DNA of 64,000 bases from DATEDA01 sp963789885. Lineage in GTDB: Bacteria; Pseudomonadota; Gammaproteobacteria; Burkholderiales; SG8-39. The stretch is from positions 310,001 to 374,000 of the forward strand of contig CAWBNB010000050.1 in assembly GCA_963789885.1 (NCBI GenBank). Direction: 5' to 3'. Shown one piece after another: positions 1 through 7,502 of this stretch. The notes under the pieces were generated by a model. The model was not told where the DNA came from and did no database searches. It worked only from the letters and a program-made list of their open reading frames with translations. Made by a program: the position numbers and the translations under genes. How positions within the stretch are numbered: position 1 is the first letter of the stretch; every line of letters begins with the position of its first letter.

Positions 1-394
1 CCACTCCCGACCCACCGCCGATCAGGAGCAGCGGCCCGCCGTCGTTGACCGACCACATGAAGTGACCGCCGATCGGTCCGCGCAGGTCGATCTCGTCGCC
101 GGCCCGGACCTCGTCGTGAAAGAACGGCGACACCTCCCCGTCCTGGAGGCGCTCGATCGCGAGCTCGAGCGCTTCGGTCCGCTCGGGAGCGGAGGCGATC
201 GAGTAGCTGCGCTGGGCCTCGTAACCGTCCGGCGCCACCAGCCGCACGTCCATGTGCTGCCCCGGGACGAACGACGGCGGCTGGGGCAGCGCGAAGAAGA
301 AGCTCTTGATCCGCGGCGTGCGCGGCACGACCGAGACGACCTTCGCCGCCGTCCACGCGAGCTTCCGCGGCCTGGCGGCGCCGTCCGTCGCCAC
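1..394 (-). CDS. FAD/NAD(P)-binding ferredoxin-reductase-like protein (3' end outside window)
   Basis: The visible 131 residues start at a GTG 4 bp after the stop of the upstream molybdoenzyme. They form the FAD-binding half of a ferredoxin-NADP reductase fold: a beta-barrel with VPGQHMDV, the flavin signature RSYSIAS near residue 55, and the start of the nucleotide-binding domain at GGGSGV just before the window edge. It probably passes electrons between NAD(P)H and a partner. Tight coupling to the molybdopterin enzyme suggests that enzyme is the partner, but this is inference. The C-terminus, and any ferredoxin domain, lies outside the window. Confidence 0.85.
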   Translation of the reverse strand, partial: MATDGAARPRKLAWTAAKVVSVVPRTPRIKSFFFALPQPPSFVPGQHMDVRLVAPDGYEAQRSYSIASAPERTEALELAIERLQDGEVSPFFHDEVRAGDEIDLRGPIGGHFMWSVNDGGPLLLIGGGSGV

Positions 395-398
395 CGCC

Positions 399-1004
399 TC
401 AGTCCCCCGAGTACCGCTGCTCCTGCCAGGGATCGCCGTACATGTGATACCCGCGGAGCTCCCAGAACCCGGCCTCGTCGCGCTCGGTGAACTGCAGCGC
501 GTTCACCCACTTCGCCGACTTCCAGAAGTAGAGATGCGGGACCAGCAGGCGGGCCGGGCCGCCGTGATCGGCCGGGATCGGCGTGCCATCGTACGAGACG
601 GCGATCATGCCGCGCCCGCCGACGAGATCCTTCGTCGGCACGTTGGTCGAGTAGCCGTCGACGGAGTGCGCGAGGACGTAGTCGGTCGGGGCTTCGATGC
701 CGGCGTCGGCGAGGAGGTCGTCGATCGACACGCCCTCCCACGCCGTATCGAACTTGCTCCACTTGGTGACGCAGTGGATGTCGCGCGTGAGCGCAGTTAC
801 CGGGAGCGAGATGAACTCGCGCCACGACCACTGCTTGACCGGCCGCGGGCCGACCTTCAGCGTGAAGCGCCAATTTTCGAGCGCGATCCTGGGCGTGGGT
901 CCCGCCGAGAGCACCGGGAAGTCCTCGGTGATGAACTGGCCCGGCGGCAGGCGTCCGTTCGTGCTGGCCGGCCGGCCCTTCCCGGAAAATCCACGTGTCG
1001 CCAT
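399..1004 (-). CDS. Sulfite-oxidase-family (SUOX/YedY-like) molybdopterin oxidoreductase
   Basis: A 201-residue protein with the compact molybdopterin-binding fold of sulfite oxidase and YedY relatives. Visible landmarks are the start of the domain at PRIALENWRFTLKV, the CVTKW motif that supplies the Mo-ligating cysteine, and HGGPARLLVPHLYFWKSAKW, typical of the family. No Tat signal peptide is seen, so it is probably cytoplasmic, unlike YedY. The ATG at 1004 is preferred over one 12 codons upstream because AAGGAG sits just before it. It is translated with the downstream flavoprotein, 4 bp apart, which suggests a two-component redox enzyme. The substrate is unknown. Confidence 0.85.
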   Translation of the reverse strand: MATRGFSGKGRPASTNGRLPPGQFITEDFPVLSAGPTPRIALENWRFTLKVGPRPVKQWSWREFISLPVTALTRDIHCVTKWSKFDTAWEGVSIDDLLADAGIEAPTDYVLAHSVDGYSTNVPTKDLVGGRGMIAVSYDGTPIPADHGGPARLLVPHLYFWKSAKWVNALQFTERDEAGFWELRGYHMYGDPWQEQRYSGD

Positions 1005-1144
1005 TGCGTCTCCTTGCCGGTTACCGCCGCAACCGGCCAATCACAGGATGCCCAGCGCCCCGGGCGCGGTCAGGCGTCGTCCCACCACGATCGGGATCCT
1101 GGTGCGCGAGCGTTTCGTCGCGTTGCTCGACGACGACGAACAGG

Positions 1145-2590
1145 TCACGGTGCAGCCGACGGTCTCGGGACGATCGTGGCGCCCACGTCCTTCAGCAGCC
1201 GATTGAACTCCGGCGACGAAAGGATGATCGTCCCCGCGGCGGCGCGCAGACGGTCGACAGCTTCGCCCGGCAGGACGAAAGTGGTGGGCAGCTGGTTCAG
1301 ATCCTCGAGCTCGGCCTTGTCCGTGAGCGCCGGGAACGACACGTTGATCGCATAGACGTCGACGTCCGGCACGTTGAGCGCGTCGGCCACCGCCGGGTCC
1401 TTGTCGCCGGCAAACGCGGCCGCAGCCCGCAGCCGGCGCATGGTTTGCCAGCGCGCCGCGGTGTCCTTCAGCAGCTCGATCGCCTCGTACGAATAGTGGT
1501 CGATCGGCACGCCGGTGGCCCGCAACAGGATCTCCAGGGTGGCGGGCGGACTCTCCGACTGGTCCCAGTCGATCTTCGGCGAGGAGAGCGAGTTGACGAC
1601 GATCACGATGATCCTGCGTACCCGGTCGAGCGGCGTGGGCTGGTGCACGGCGTGCAACGCTTCGAGGGCCTCCAGCGCGTCGAGCACGCCGCGCATGCCG
1701 AGGTTGTCCGACACGCCGCCATCGACGAGGTGGATATACGGTCGATTTCCGCCGTTCCCGTAGGAGAGCACTTCCTGCAGGTTCCGCAGCGCGCGGGCCG
1801 CGGGCCGCGCGGTTCGCGCGGGATCGGCGAACGGCTGCAGCCAGTGCGGAATGACGAAGTTGCAGCTCCCGCCGTAGTTGTTGATGGTGACGGGCGAGAG
1901 CACCACGGGCACCGCCGACGACGCCGCGGCGGCGCGCGACAGCGGCACGGCGCCGAGATCCGAGCAGAGGATGTCGAAGCCGTTCTGGACGAACGGCAGG
2001 CGCGCGCCGGTCGAGATGTCGGTCGCAGTCACGATGATGAACGGACCGCTGCCCCGGTCGAGATCGGCGAACCTCGCGCCGTGGAACAGGATCTCGTCGT
2101 ACAGCTGGGCCGCGAGCTCGGAGCGACCCCAGCCCGGCGACCACAGCGCGCGCCAGTAAACCGGATTCAGGAGGCGCGCGACGAGCTCACCCTGCACGTC
2201 GCGCTTGAGGACGCGCTGCTCGTAATCGTCGAAGAGCCGCTCGCCGTACAGGCCGTAGGCGAGGGCGGTGAAGCTGCCGCCCGAGACGCCGGTAATCACG
2301 TCGACCTCGTCGAGCAGACGGATCTTGCCGCCCTTCGGTCCGGCGATCTCGGTGCGCCGGAGGAATTCGAGGACGCCGTAGGAGAACGCGGCCGCCCGCG
2401 TGCCGCCACCCGAGAAGGCGAGGACGACCAGGTTCTCCGAATCCTTGAAATGCCGCTGGCGCGCCTGAAAACGGTAGCCGCCGGTCGGCTCGACCTGCGT
2501 GATCGGCGGATTGACCGGGCGGCTCGCGCAGGCACCGAGCGCGAGCGCGAGCGCAAGGATCGGGAGCGACGCGAGAGGCGACGGGATCAC
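1145..2590 (-). CDS. Patatin-like phospholipase lipoprotein
   Basis: A 481-residue protein with a lipoprotein signal (hydrophobic residues 5-20, lipobox LGAC with Cys21), so it is probably anchored in an envelope membrane. The patatin hydrolase domain follows: oxyanion loop GGGTRA (about 61-66), nucleophile elbow GVSGG with Ser103, and the dyad aspartate in LVDGGVSDN. These support acyl-ester hydrolysis of lipids with a Ser-Asp dyad. The C-terminal 150 residues are less familiar. The start overlaps the end of the DUF3037 gene by 4 bp, so it may be translated with that gene although no functional link is evident. Confidence 0.85.
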   Translation of the reverse strand: MIPSPLASLPILALALALGACASRPVNPPITQVEPTGGYRFQARQRHFKDSENLVVLAFSGGGTRAAAFSYGVLEFLRRTEIAGPKGGKIRLLDEVDVITGVSGGSFTALAYGLYGERLFDDYEQRVLKRDVQGELVARLLNPVYWRALWSPGWGRSELAAQLYDEILFHGARFADLDRGSGPFIIVTATDISTGARLPFVQNGFDILCSDLGAVPLSRAAAASSAVPVVLSPVTINNYGGSCNFVIPHWLQPFADPARTARPAARALRNLQEVLSYGNGGNRPYIHLVDGGVSDNLGMRGVLDALEALEALHAVHQPTPLDRVRRIIVIVVNSLSSPKIDWDQSESPPATLEILLRATGVPIDHYSYEAIELLKDTAARWQTMRRLRAAAAFAGDKDPAVADALNVPDVDVYAINVSFPALTDKAELEDLNQLPTTFVLPGEAVDRLRAAAGTIILSSPEFNRLLKDVGATIVPRPSAAP

Positions 2591-2982
2591 GACGGGGAGA
2601 CACGCACCATCGTCTCGAGCAGCCGCTCGATCGCGGCCGCCGGCTCCTCCAGCTGACCCGTGTGCGCGGGGGAGGTCTGGATGATCGTGCTCCGCGCCGC
2701 CGTGAGCCAGTGGAAGCGTTCCCGCATGGGGAGCTTGCCGATCGGCCCGGCCGCGTCGCCGCCGGCGCAGATCAGCGGGATCGTCGCGAGGTGCGCGCGG
2801 ATCGCCGGCAGGTCGGCCGCCGGATCGAGCGCCAGGACGCGGCGCTCGTCGAGCTCGATCCGCGCCTCAAGGAAGGCGCGGGCGGGGCACGAGACGATGA
2901 CGCCGACATTGACGAATTCCTCGCGCTCGACCCGCGGGACGACGCGGATCACCGCATAGTCGTACTTACACCGGTCGGGCAC
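2587..2982 (-). CDS. DUF3037 family protein
   Basis: A 131-residue protein beginning at GTG (VPDRCKYDYAVIRVVPR), which matches the usual DUF3037 start. The family core is visible: YDYAVIRVVPRVEREEFVNVGVI near the N-terminus, and a C-terminal GLFxWLTAxxSTIIQ-like segment (RFHWLTAARSTIIQTSPAH). The start lies inside the 3' end of the HipA-like gene (17 bp overlap), so the pair is almost certainly co-translated. DUF3037 has no known biochemical function. In many genomes it sits next to a HipA-like kinase, as here. Confidence 0.85.
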   Translation of the reverse strand: MPDRCKYDYAVIRVVPRVEREEFVNVGVIVSCPARAFLEARIELDERRVLALDPAADLPAIRAHLATIPLICAGGDAAGPIGKLPMRERFHWLTAARSTIIQTSPAHTGQLEEPAAAIERLLETMVRVSPS

Positions 2983-3733
2983 GGATCGCCTCCTCGAGGA
3001 ACGCGTGCGGGGCCGCGAGCCTGCGCCGCAGGTAACCCGTGTAGGCGGTGCGGCGCCGGGTCGCGTCGCCATTCTCCGCGAGCCAGGCGTCCGGAACGAA
3101 ACCCACGATCCGCTCGATCGCATCGGCGGTGATCAGCGGGCTCAGCCGCGCGTCGGCTTCCCGCAGCGCGCCAGCGCGCGGCAGCAGGACGTGGTCCTTG
3201 ATCATCGGGAACGGGTCTTCGCTTCGCGCGAGATAGTCGCCGCCGGCGTGATGGAAGTAAAGCGCCGCGCCGTGGTCGATGAGGTGTAGGCGGCGGTGCC
3301 ACATCAGCATGTTGGTGTTGCGGGCGGTGCGGTCGAGGTTGGTCACGTAGGCGTCGAACCAGACGATGGACGACGCGAGGCCGGCGTCGGGGTGCTCCGC
3401 AACCGGATCGAACATGACCGCCCCGGGCAGGTAGTCGAGCGCGAGATTGAGGCCGGCGCTCGCCTTGATCAGGTGCTGGATCTCCGGATCCGGCTCGGTG
3501 CGGGCGAGGTCCGGGTCGAGGTCGACCAGAACGATCTCGGGCACCGGCAGGCCGAGCGCGCGGCCGATCTCCCCGGCGACCAGCTCGGCGACGAGCGCCT
3601 TGGGTCCCTGGCCCGCGCCCCGGAACTTGAGGACGTACAGGCCGTCGTCGTCGGCCTCGACGATCGCCGGCAGCGAGCCGCCCTCACGCAAGGGGGTGAC
3701 GTACCGCGTGGCGACGACGGTCCGCAGGCTCAT
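2966..3733 (-). CDS. HipA-like kinase family protein
   Basis: A 255-residue protein resembling the small HipA-like kinases paired with DUF3037. Kinase-fold features are visible: a lysine-bearing strand in DGLYVLKFRGAGQGPKALVAE, a catalytic-loop-like NLDRTARNTNML, and a DFG-like metal site in HLIDHGAALYFHH. It lacks the HipA N-terminal extension and is much shorter than toxin HipA (about 440 residues). Start ATG 3733 is chosen because the upstream extension is low-complexity and would cross the promoter of the divergent E1 gene. It is not clear whether it phosphorylates protein, tRNA synthetase or a small molecule. No HipB-like antitoxin is adjacent. Confidence 0.8.
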   Translation of the reverse strand: MSLRTVVATRYVTPLREGGSLPAIVEADDDGLYVLKFRGAGQGPKALVAELVAGEIGRALGLPVPEIVLVDLDPDLARTEPDPEIQHLIKASAGLNLALDYLPGAVMFDPVAEHPDAGLASSIVWFDAYVTNLDRTARNTNMLMWHRRLHLIDHGAALYFHHAGGDYLARSEDPFPMIKDHVLLPRAGALREADARLSPLITADAIERIVGFVPDAWLAENGDATRRRTAYTGYLRRRLAAPHAFLEEAIRARPV

Positions 3734-3768
3734 CGGTGCCGCAAGTGTAGTCCGAGTTGCCCCCCAAT

Positions 3769-3798
3769 TTGACGCTCCCGGCGCCGCGCCAGTAGACT
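3769..3798 (+). promoter_or_regulatory. Sigma70-type promoter for the E1 alpha gene
   Basis: TTGACG (3769-3774) and TAGACT (3793-3798) are separated by 18 bp, within the 99 bp gap between the divergent HipA-like and E1 alpha genes. This places the transcript start about 28 bp before the ATG at 3833. Confidence 0.6.
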
Positions 3799-3832
3799 CC
3801 GCGCTCCCAATCACGGCCGCGGGCCGTCGGGC

Positions 3833-4861
3833 ATGGCAGCGACCGTTTCCTCGAGCAACTTCCAGCGGCTCCTTACGCTCTATCGCACGATGGTGCGCAT
3901 CCGTGCGTTCGAGAACGCGGCGGAGGAGGCGAGCAAGGGTGGCGTCGCCGCATTCGGCGCTGCGCTCGGCGCCCAGGCCCTCGTCCGGGGCCCGCTCCAC
4001 CTCTCGACCGGGCAGGAGGCGGTGCCGGCGGGGGTCTGCGCCAACCTCGAGCGCACCGATCTGATCACCTCCACCCATCGCGGCCACGGCCACACGATCG
4101 CGAAGGGCGCCGACGTCACCGCGACCATGTGCGAGCTCTTCGGGCGCGCGACCGGCTTCAACGGCGGCAAAGGCGGATCAATGCACATCGCCGACTTCTC
4201 GGTCGGCATGCTCGGGGCGAACGGCGTCGTCGCCGCCGGCATTCCGATCGCGGCCGGCGCGGCGCATGCGATCAAGCTGCGGGGCGGACGCGAGATCGTC
4301 GCGTGCTTCTTCGGCGACGGCGCGGTGAACCGCGGGCCCTTCCTCGAGGGGTTGAACTGGGCGCAGATCTATCGCCTGCCGGTGCTCTTCGTCTGCGAGG
4401 ACAACCGCTACTCCGCGACAACCGCGACCGAGGCGATGACCGGCGGTGAGGGCGCCGCGGCGCGCGCGCATGCGGTCGGGCTGCACGGGCGGGTGGTCGA
4501 CGGGAACGACGTCGAAGCGGTCGACGCCGCTGCGGCGGCGCTCATCGAAGAGGTGCGCGCGGGGCGTGGGCCGCGCTTCCTCCAGGCAGTGACCTACCGC
4601 GTGAAGGGGCACGTCTCCGTCGATCCGGCGGCGTACCGCAATCCCGACGAGGTGAGCCGGGCCCTCGAGGAGGACCCGCTGCGGAACGCCGCGGAGAAAC
4701 TCGCGGCGCTCGGCGTCGCCGCGGCCGACATCGAGCGGGTCCGCGGCGAAGCGGAGCGCGAAATCGCGGCCGCCGTCGCCGCCGCGCACGCGGCGCCGTG
4801 GCCGCAGGCCGCCAGCGCGTACGGCGACATCCAGGACACCGGCGCAGGGCGCTGGTTCTGA
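3833..4861 (+). CDS. Thiamine-diphosphate-dependent 2-oxoacid/acetoin dehydrogenase E1 alpha subunit
   Basis: A 342-residue E1 alpha subunit. The ThDP-binding motif starts at GDGAVNRG and ends at EDNRYS about 25 residues later. Other family landmarks are LSTGQEAVPAGV, THRGHGH and the loop GKGGSMH. It would decarboxylate a 2-oxo acid (or cleave acetoin) in an alpha2beta2 E1 with the next gene. Residues 32-50 (KGGVAAFGAALGAQALVRG) form an insertion before the usual HLSTGQEA motif. No E2 or E3 gene follows, so the acyl acceptor is supplied elsewhere or the enzyme is not a classical complex. Placement upstream of a TRAP transporter suggests catabolism of an imported organic acid. Confidence 0.9.
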   Translation: MAATVSSSNFQRLLTLYRTMVRIRAFENAAEEASKGGVAAFGAALGAQALVRGPLHLSTGQEAVPAGVCANLERTDLITSTHRGHGHTIAKGADVTATMCELFGRATGFNGGKGGSMHIADFSVGMLGANGVVAAGIPIAAGAAHAIKLRGGREIVACFFGDGAVNRGPFLEGLNWAQIYRLPVLFVCEDNRYSATTATEAMTGGEGAAARAHAVGLHGRVVDGNDVEAVDAAAAALIEEVRAGRGPRFLQAVTYRVKGHVSVDPAAYRNPDEVSRALEEDPLRNAAEKLAALGVAAADIERVRGEAEREIAAAVAAAHAAPWPQAASAYGDIQDTGAGRWF

Positions 4862-4865
4862 CCGC

Positions 4866-5855
4866 ATGGCGCGCCTCACCTACGCCCAGGCCGCCTGCAC
4901 CGCGCTCGCCGAAGCGATGCGCGCCGATCCGCGCGTGATCGCGCTCGGCGAGGACGTCGGCCGGGGCGGGATCTTCGCCCAGTACCGCGGCCTCGCGCAG
5001 GAGTTCGGCCCGCAGCGCGTGATCGACACGCCGATCTCCGAGGCGACGATCATGGGCGCCGCGGTCGGCATGGCGTTGAACGGCCTCAAGCCGGTGGTCG
5101 AGATGCGCGTGGTCGACTTCGCGCTCTGCTCGATGGACGAGGTCGTCAACCAGGCCGCGAAGGCGCGCTACATGTTCGGCGGGCAGGGCCGCGTGCCGCT
5201 CGTCGCGCGCATGCCGAACGGCCTCTGGAGCGCGTCCGCCGCGCAGCACTCGCAGTCGCTCGAGGCGTGGTTCGCGCACATGCCCGGGCTCGTCGTCGTC
5301 ACCCCGGCGACGCCCGCGGACAACTACGCGCTGCTCCACGCCGCGATCGAGAGCGCGGACCCGGTGATCTACATGGAGCACAAGGAGCTCTGGGGCAGCG
5401 AGGGCGAGGTGCCGGATGGCCGCCGCGTTGCGCTCGGCACCGCCGACGTCCGCCGCACGGGCGGCGATGCGACGCTGGTCACCTGGTCGCGCACCGTGCA
5501 CACCGCGCTCGAGGCGGCCGAAGCCGCGGCGAAGCGCGGCCTCGCGATCGAGGTCATCGACCTCCGCACGATCTGGCCGTGGGACCGCGAGGCGGTGCTC
5601 GCGTCCGCGGCGAAGACCGGCCGCCTCCTCGTCGCGCACGAGGCGGTGCAGGCCGGCGGCTTCGGCGCCGAGGTGGCGGCGACCGTCGCCGAGGAGCTCG
5701 GCATCCCGGTGAAGCGCCTCGGCGCGCCGCGCATCCCGGTCGGTTACTCGAAGCCGCTCGAGGACGAGGCGCGGATCACTACCGACAGGATCCTGGCCGC
5801 GCTGGTCGCGCTGTGCGACCGGCCGGGCCGCGGACGAAACGCCGCGCGGCGCTAG
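4866..5855 (+). CDS. Thiamine-diphosphate-dependent dehydrogenase E1 beta subunit
   Basis: A 329-residue E1 beta subunit, 4 bp after E1 alpha. It shows the transketolase-like pyrimidine domain (LGEDVGRGG, RVIDTPISEATIMGAAVGMAL, VEMRVVDF) and the C-terminal transketolase domain (DATLVTWSRTVHTAL, EVIDLRTIWPWDREAVLASAAKTGR). It forms the ThDP active site together with the alpha subunit. Length and motif order fit the acetoin/pyruvate/branched-chain E1 beta family. I cannot tell which substrate from sequence. Confidence 0.92.
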   Translation: MARLTYAQAACTALAEAMRADPRVIALGEDVGRGGIFAQYRGLAQEFGPQRVIDTPISEATIMGAAVGMALNGLKPVVEMRVVDFALCSMDEVVNQAAKARYMFGGQGRVPLVARMPNGLWSASAAQHSQSLEAWFAHMPGLVVVTPATPADNYALLHAAIESADPVIYMEHKELWGSEGEVPDGRRVALGTADVRRTGGDATLVTWSRTVHTALEAAEAAAKRGLAIEVIDLRTIWPWDREAVLASAAKTGRLLVAHEAVQAGGFGAEVAATVAEELGIPVKRLGAPRIPVGYSKPLEDEARITTDRILAALVALCDRPGRGRNAARR

Positions 5856-5894
5856 CTCGCGCGCGCATCCCATCACCCGAAGGAGGAGTTCTCC

Positions 5895-6923
5895 ATGAAG
5901 CAGATTCTTACAGCGCTCGCGATCGCAGCTGCGACCGCGATCGCGAGCGCGCCGGCTGTGGCGCAGACGAAGTACGCACCCGAGTACCGGCTTTCCACGG
6001 TCGTCGGCACCGCGTTCCCGTGGGGCAAGGGCGGCGAGATCTGGGGCAACCTCGTCCGCGAGCGCACCAACGGCCGCATCAACATCAAGTTGTACCCGGG
6101 CGTTTCGCTGGTCGCGGGCGACCAGACGCGCGAGTTCACCGCGATCCGGCAGGGCGTGATCGATCTCGCGATCGGCTCGACGATCAACTGGTCGCCGCAG
6201 GTGAAGGAGCTGAATCTCTTTTCGCTGCCGTTCCTGATGCCGGACTACGCGGCGATCGACGCGCTCACCCAGGGCGAGGTCGGGAAGGACGTCTTCCGCA
6301 TCCTCGAGAAGCAGGGCGTCGTGCCGCTCGCGTGGGGCGAGAACGGTTTCCGCGAGGTGACGAACTCGAAGCGGCCGATCCGCACGCCGGCGGACATGAA
6401 AGGGCTCAAGTTCCGAGTCGTCGGCTCGCCGCTCTTCAACGACACGTTCTCCGCGCTCGGCGCCAACCCGACGCAGATGAGCTGGGCCGACGCGCAACCG
6501 GCGCTCGCGTCCGGCGCCGTCGACGGGCAGGAGAACCCGCTCACCATCTTCACCGCCGCGAAGCTGCACACGGTGGGGCAGAAGAACGTCACGCTCTGGG
6601 GCTACGTCGCCGACCCGCTGATCTTCGTGGCGAACAAGGAAGTCTGGGCGTCGTGGACGCCGGCCGACCAGAAGATCGTCCGCGACGCCGCGGTCGAGGC
6701 GGGGCGCGAGATCATCAAGCTCGCGCGCGCCGGGCTGATCGCGCCCGACGACAGCACGATCAAGACCGTCGAGGGCTTCGGCGTCACCGTGGTGAAGCTC
6801 TCCCCGCAGGAACGGGAGGCGTTTGTCAAAGCGACCCGCCCCGTCTACGCGAAGTGGACGAAGACCGTCGGCCCCGACCTCGTGAAGAAGGCCGAGACCT
6901 CGATCGCGGCACGGAAGAAGTAG
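5895..6923 (+). CDS. dctP: TRAP transporter substrate-binding protein (DctP family)
   Basis: A 342-residue periplasmic receptor with a signal peptide (residues 1-22, cleavage after APAVAQ). DctP-family landmarks follow: NGRINIKLYPGVSLVAGDQ, the ligand-binding region WGENGFREVTNSKRPI, DMKGLKFRVV and GAVDGQENPL. It binds an organic acid and delivers it to the DctQM membrane unit. An AAGGAGGAG ribosome site precedes the ATG. It is separated from dctQ by a terminator-like hairpin, which would raise receptor expression relative to the permease. Confidence 0.9.
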   Translation: MKQILTALAIAAATAIASAPAVAQTKYAPEYRLSTVVGTAFPWGKGGEIWGNLVRERTNGRINIKLYPGVSLVAGDQTREFTAIRQGVIDLAIGSTINWSPQVKELNLFSLPFLMPDYAAIDALTQGEVGKDVFRILEKQGVVPLAWGENGFREVTNSKRPIRTPADMKGLKFRVVGSPLFNDTFSALGANPTQMSWADAQPALASGAVDGQENPLTIFTAAKLHTVGQKNVTLWGYVADPLIFVANKEVWASWTPADQKIVRDAAVEAGREIIKLARAGLIAPDDSTIKTVEGFGVTVVKLSPQEREAFVKATRPVYAKWTKTVGPDLVKKAETSIAARKK

Positions 6924-6941
6924 CGCGCAGCATCGGCAGCC

Positions 6942-6969
6942 GCCGGCAGGCGAGGCCTGCCGGCGTTTT
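6942..6969 (+). terminator. Attenuator-like terminator between dctP and dctQ
   Basis: A perfect 10 bp stem (GCCGGCAGGC at 6942-6951, GCCTGCCGGC at 6955-6964) with a 3-base loop is followed by GTTTT. It lies 19 bp after the dctP stop. It should partly terminate or stabilise the dctP transcript, giving more receptor than permease. Confidence 0.65.
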
Positions 6970-6986
6970 CGCTTCTGGAAGGTGTC

Positions 6987-7502
6987 GTGAGCGCTGACGA
7001 CCGGACGCCGTCGCCGTTCGACCCCGCGATGGTCGAGCGCCGCTTTCGCGTCGAACGCTTCCTCGGCGCGGCGGCGATGGCCGCGCTCTGCGTCATCACG
7101 CTCGCGAACGTCCTGGTGCGCTACTTCACCGACATCTCGTTCGCGTTCACCGAGGAAGTCTCGGTGTTCCTCATGGTCTTCCTGACCTTCGTCGGCTCGG
7201 CGAAGGCGTTCCTCGACGGCAATCAGATCGCGGTGACGTGGTTCGCGGAGCGCGCGCCGGGTTTCTGGCGGCACCGCCTGCTGCTCCTGTCGTTCGCCTG
7301 CTCGGCGCTGATGGCGGCGCTCCTGGTGTGGCTCGGCGGGCGCATGGCGTGGGACGACTTCCGCTACGAGGTCACCTCGCCCGGGATCGGGGCCCCGCAA
7401 TGGCTGTACACGGTGTGGCTGCCGCTGCTCTCGCTCGCGCTCTTCCTGCGGCTCGCGCAGGCGTTCGTCGAGCTGTGGCGGCGGGGTCGCCCACGGGCAT
7501 GA
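6987..7502 (+). CDS. dctQ: TRAP transporter small permease (DctQ family)
   Basis: A 171-residue membrane protein with four predicted helices, starting at GTG after GGAAGGTGTC. The DctQ signature region TEEVSVFLMVFLTFVGSAKAF is present in helix 2. It forms the small subunit of the TRAP membrane complex and pairs with DctM. Its stop overlaps the DctM start (ATGA). Confidence 0.88.
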   Translation: MSADDRTPSPFDPAMVERRFRVERFLGAAAMAALCVITLANVLVRYFTDISFAFTEEVSVFLMVFLTFVGSAKAFLDGNQIAVTWFAERAPGFWRHRLLLLSFACSALMAALLVWLGGRMAWDDFRYEVTSPGIGAPQWLYTVWLPLLSLALFLRLAQAFVELWRRGRPRA

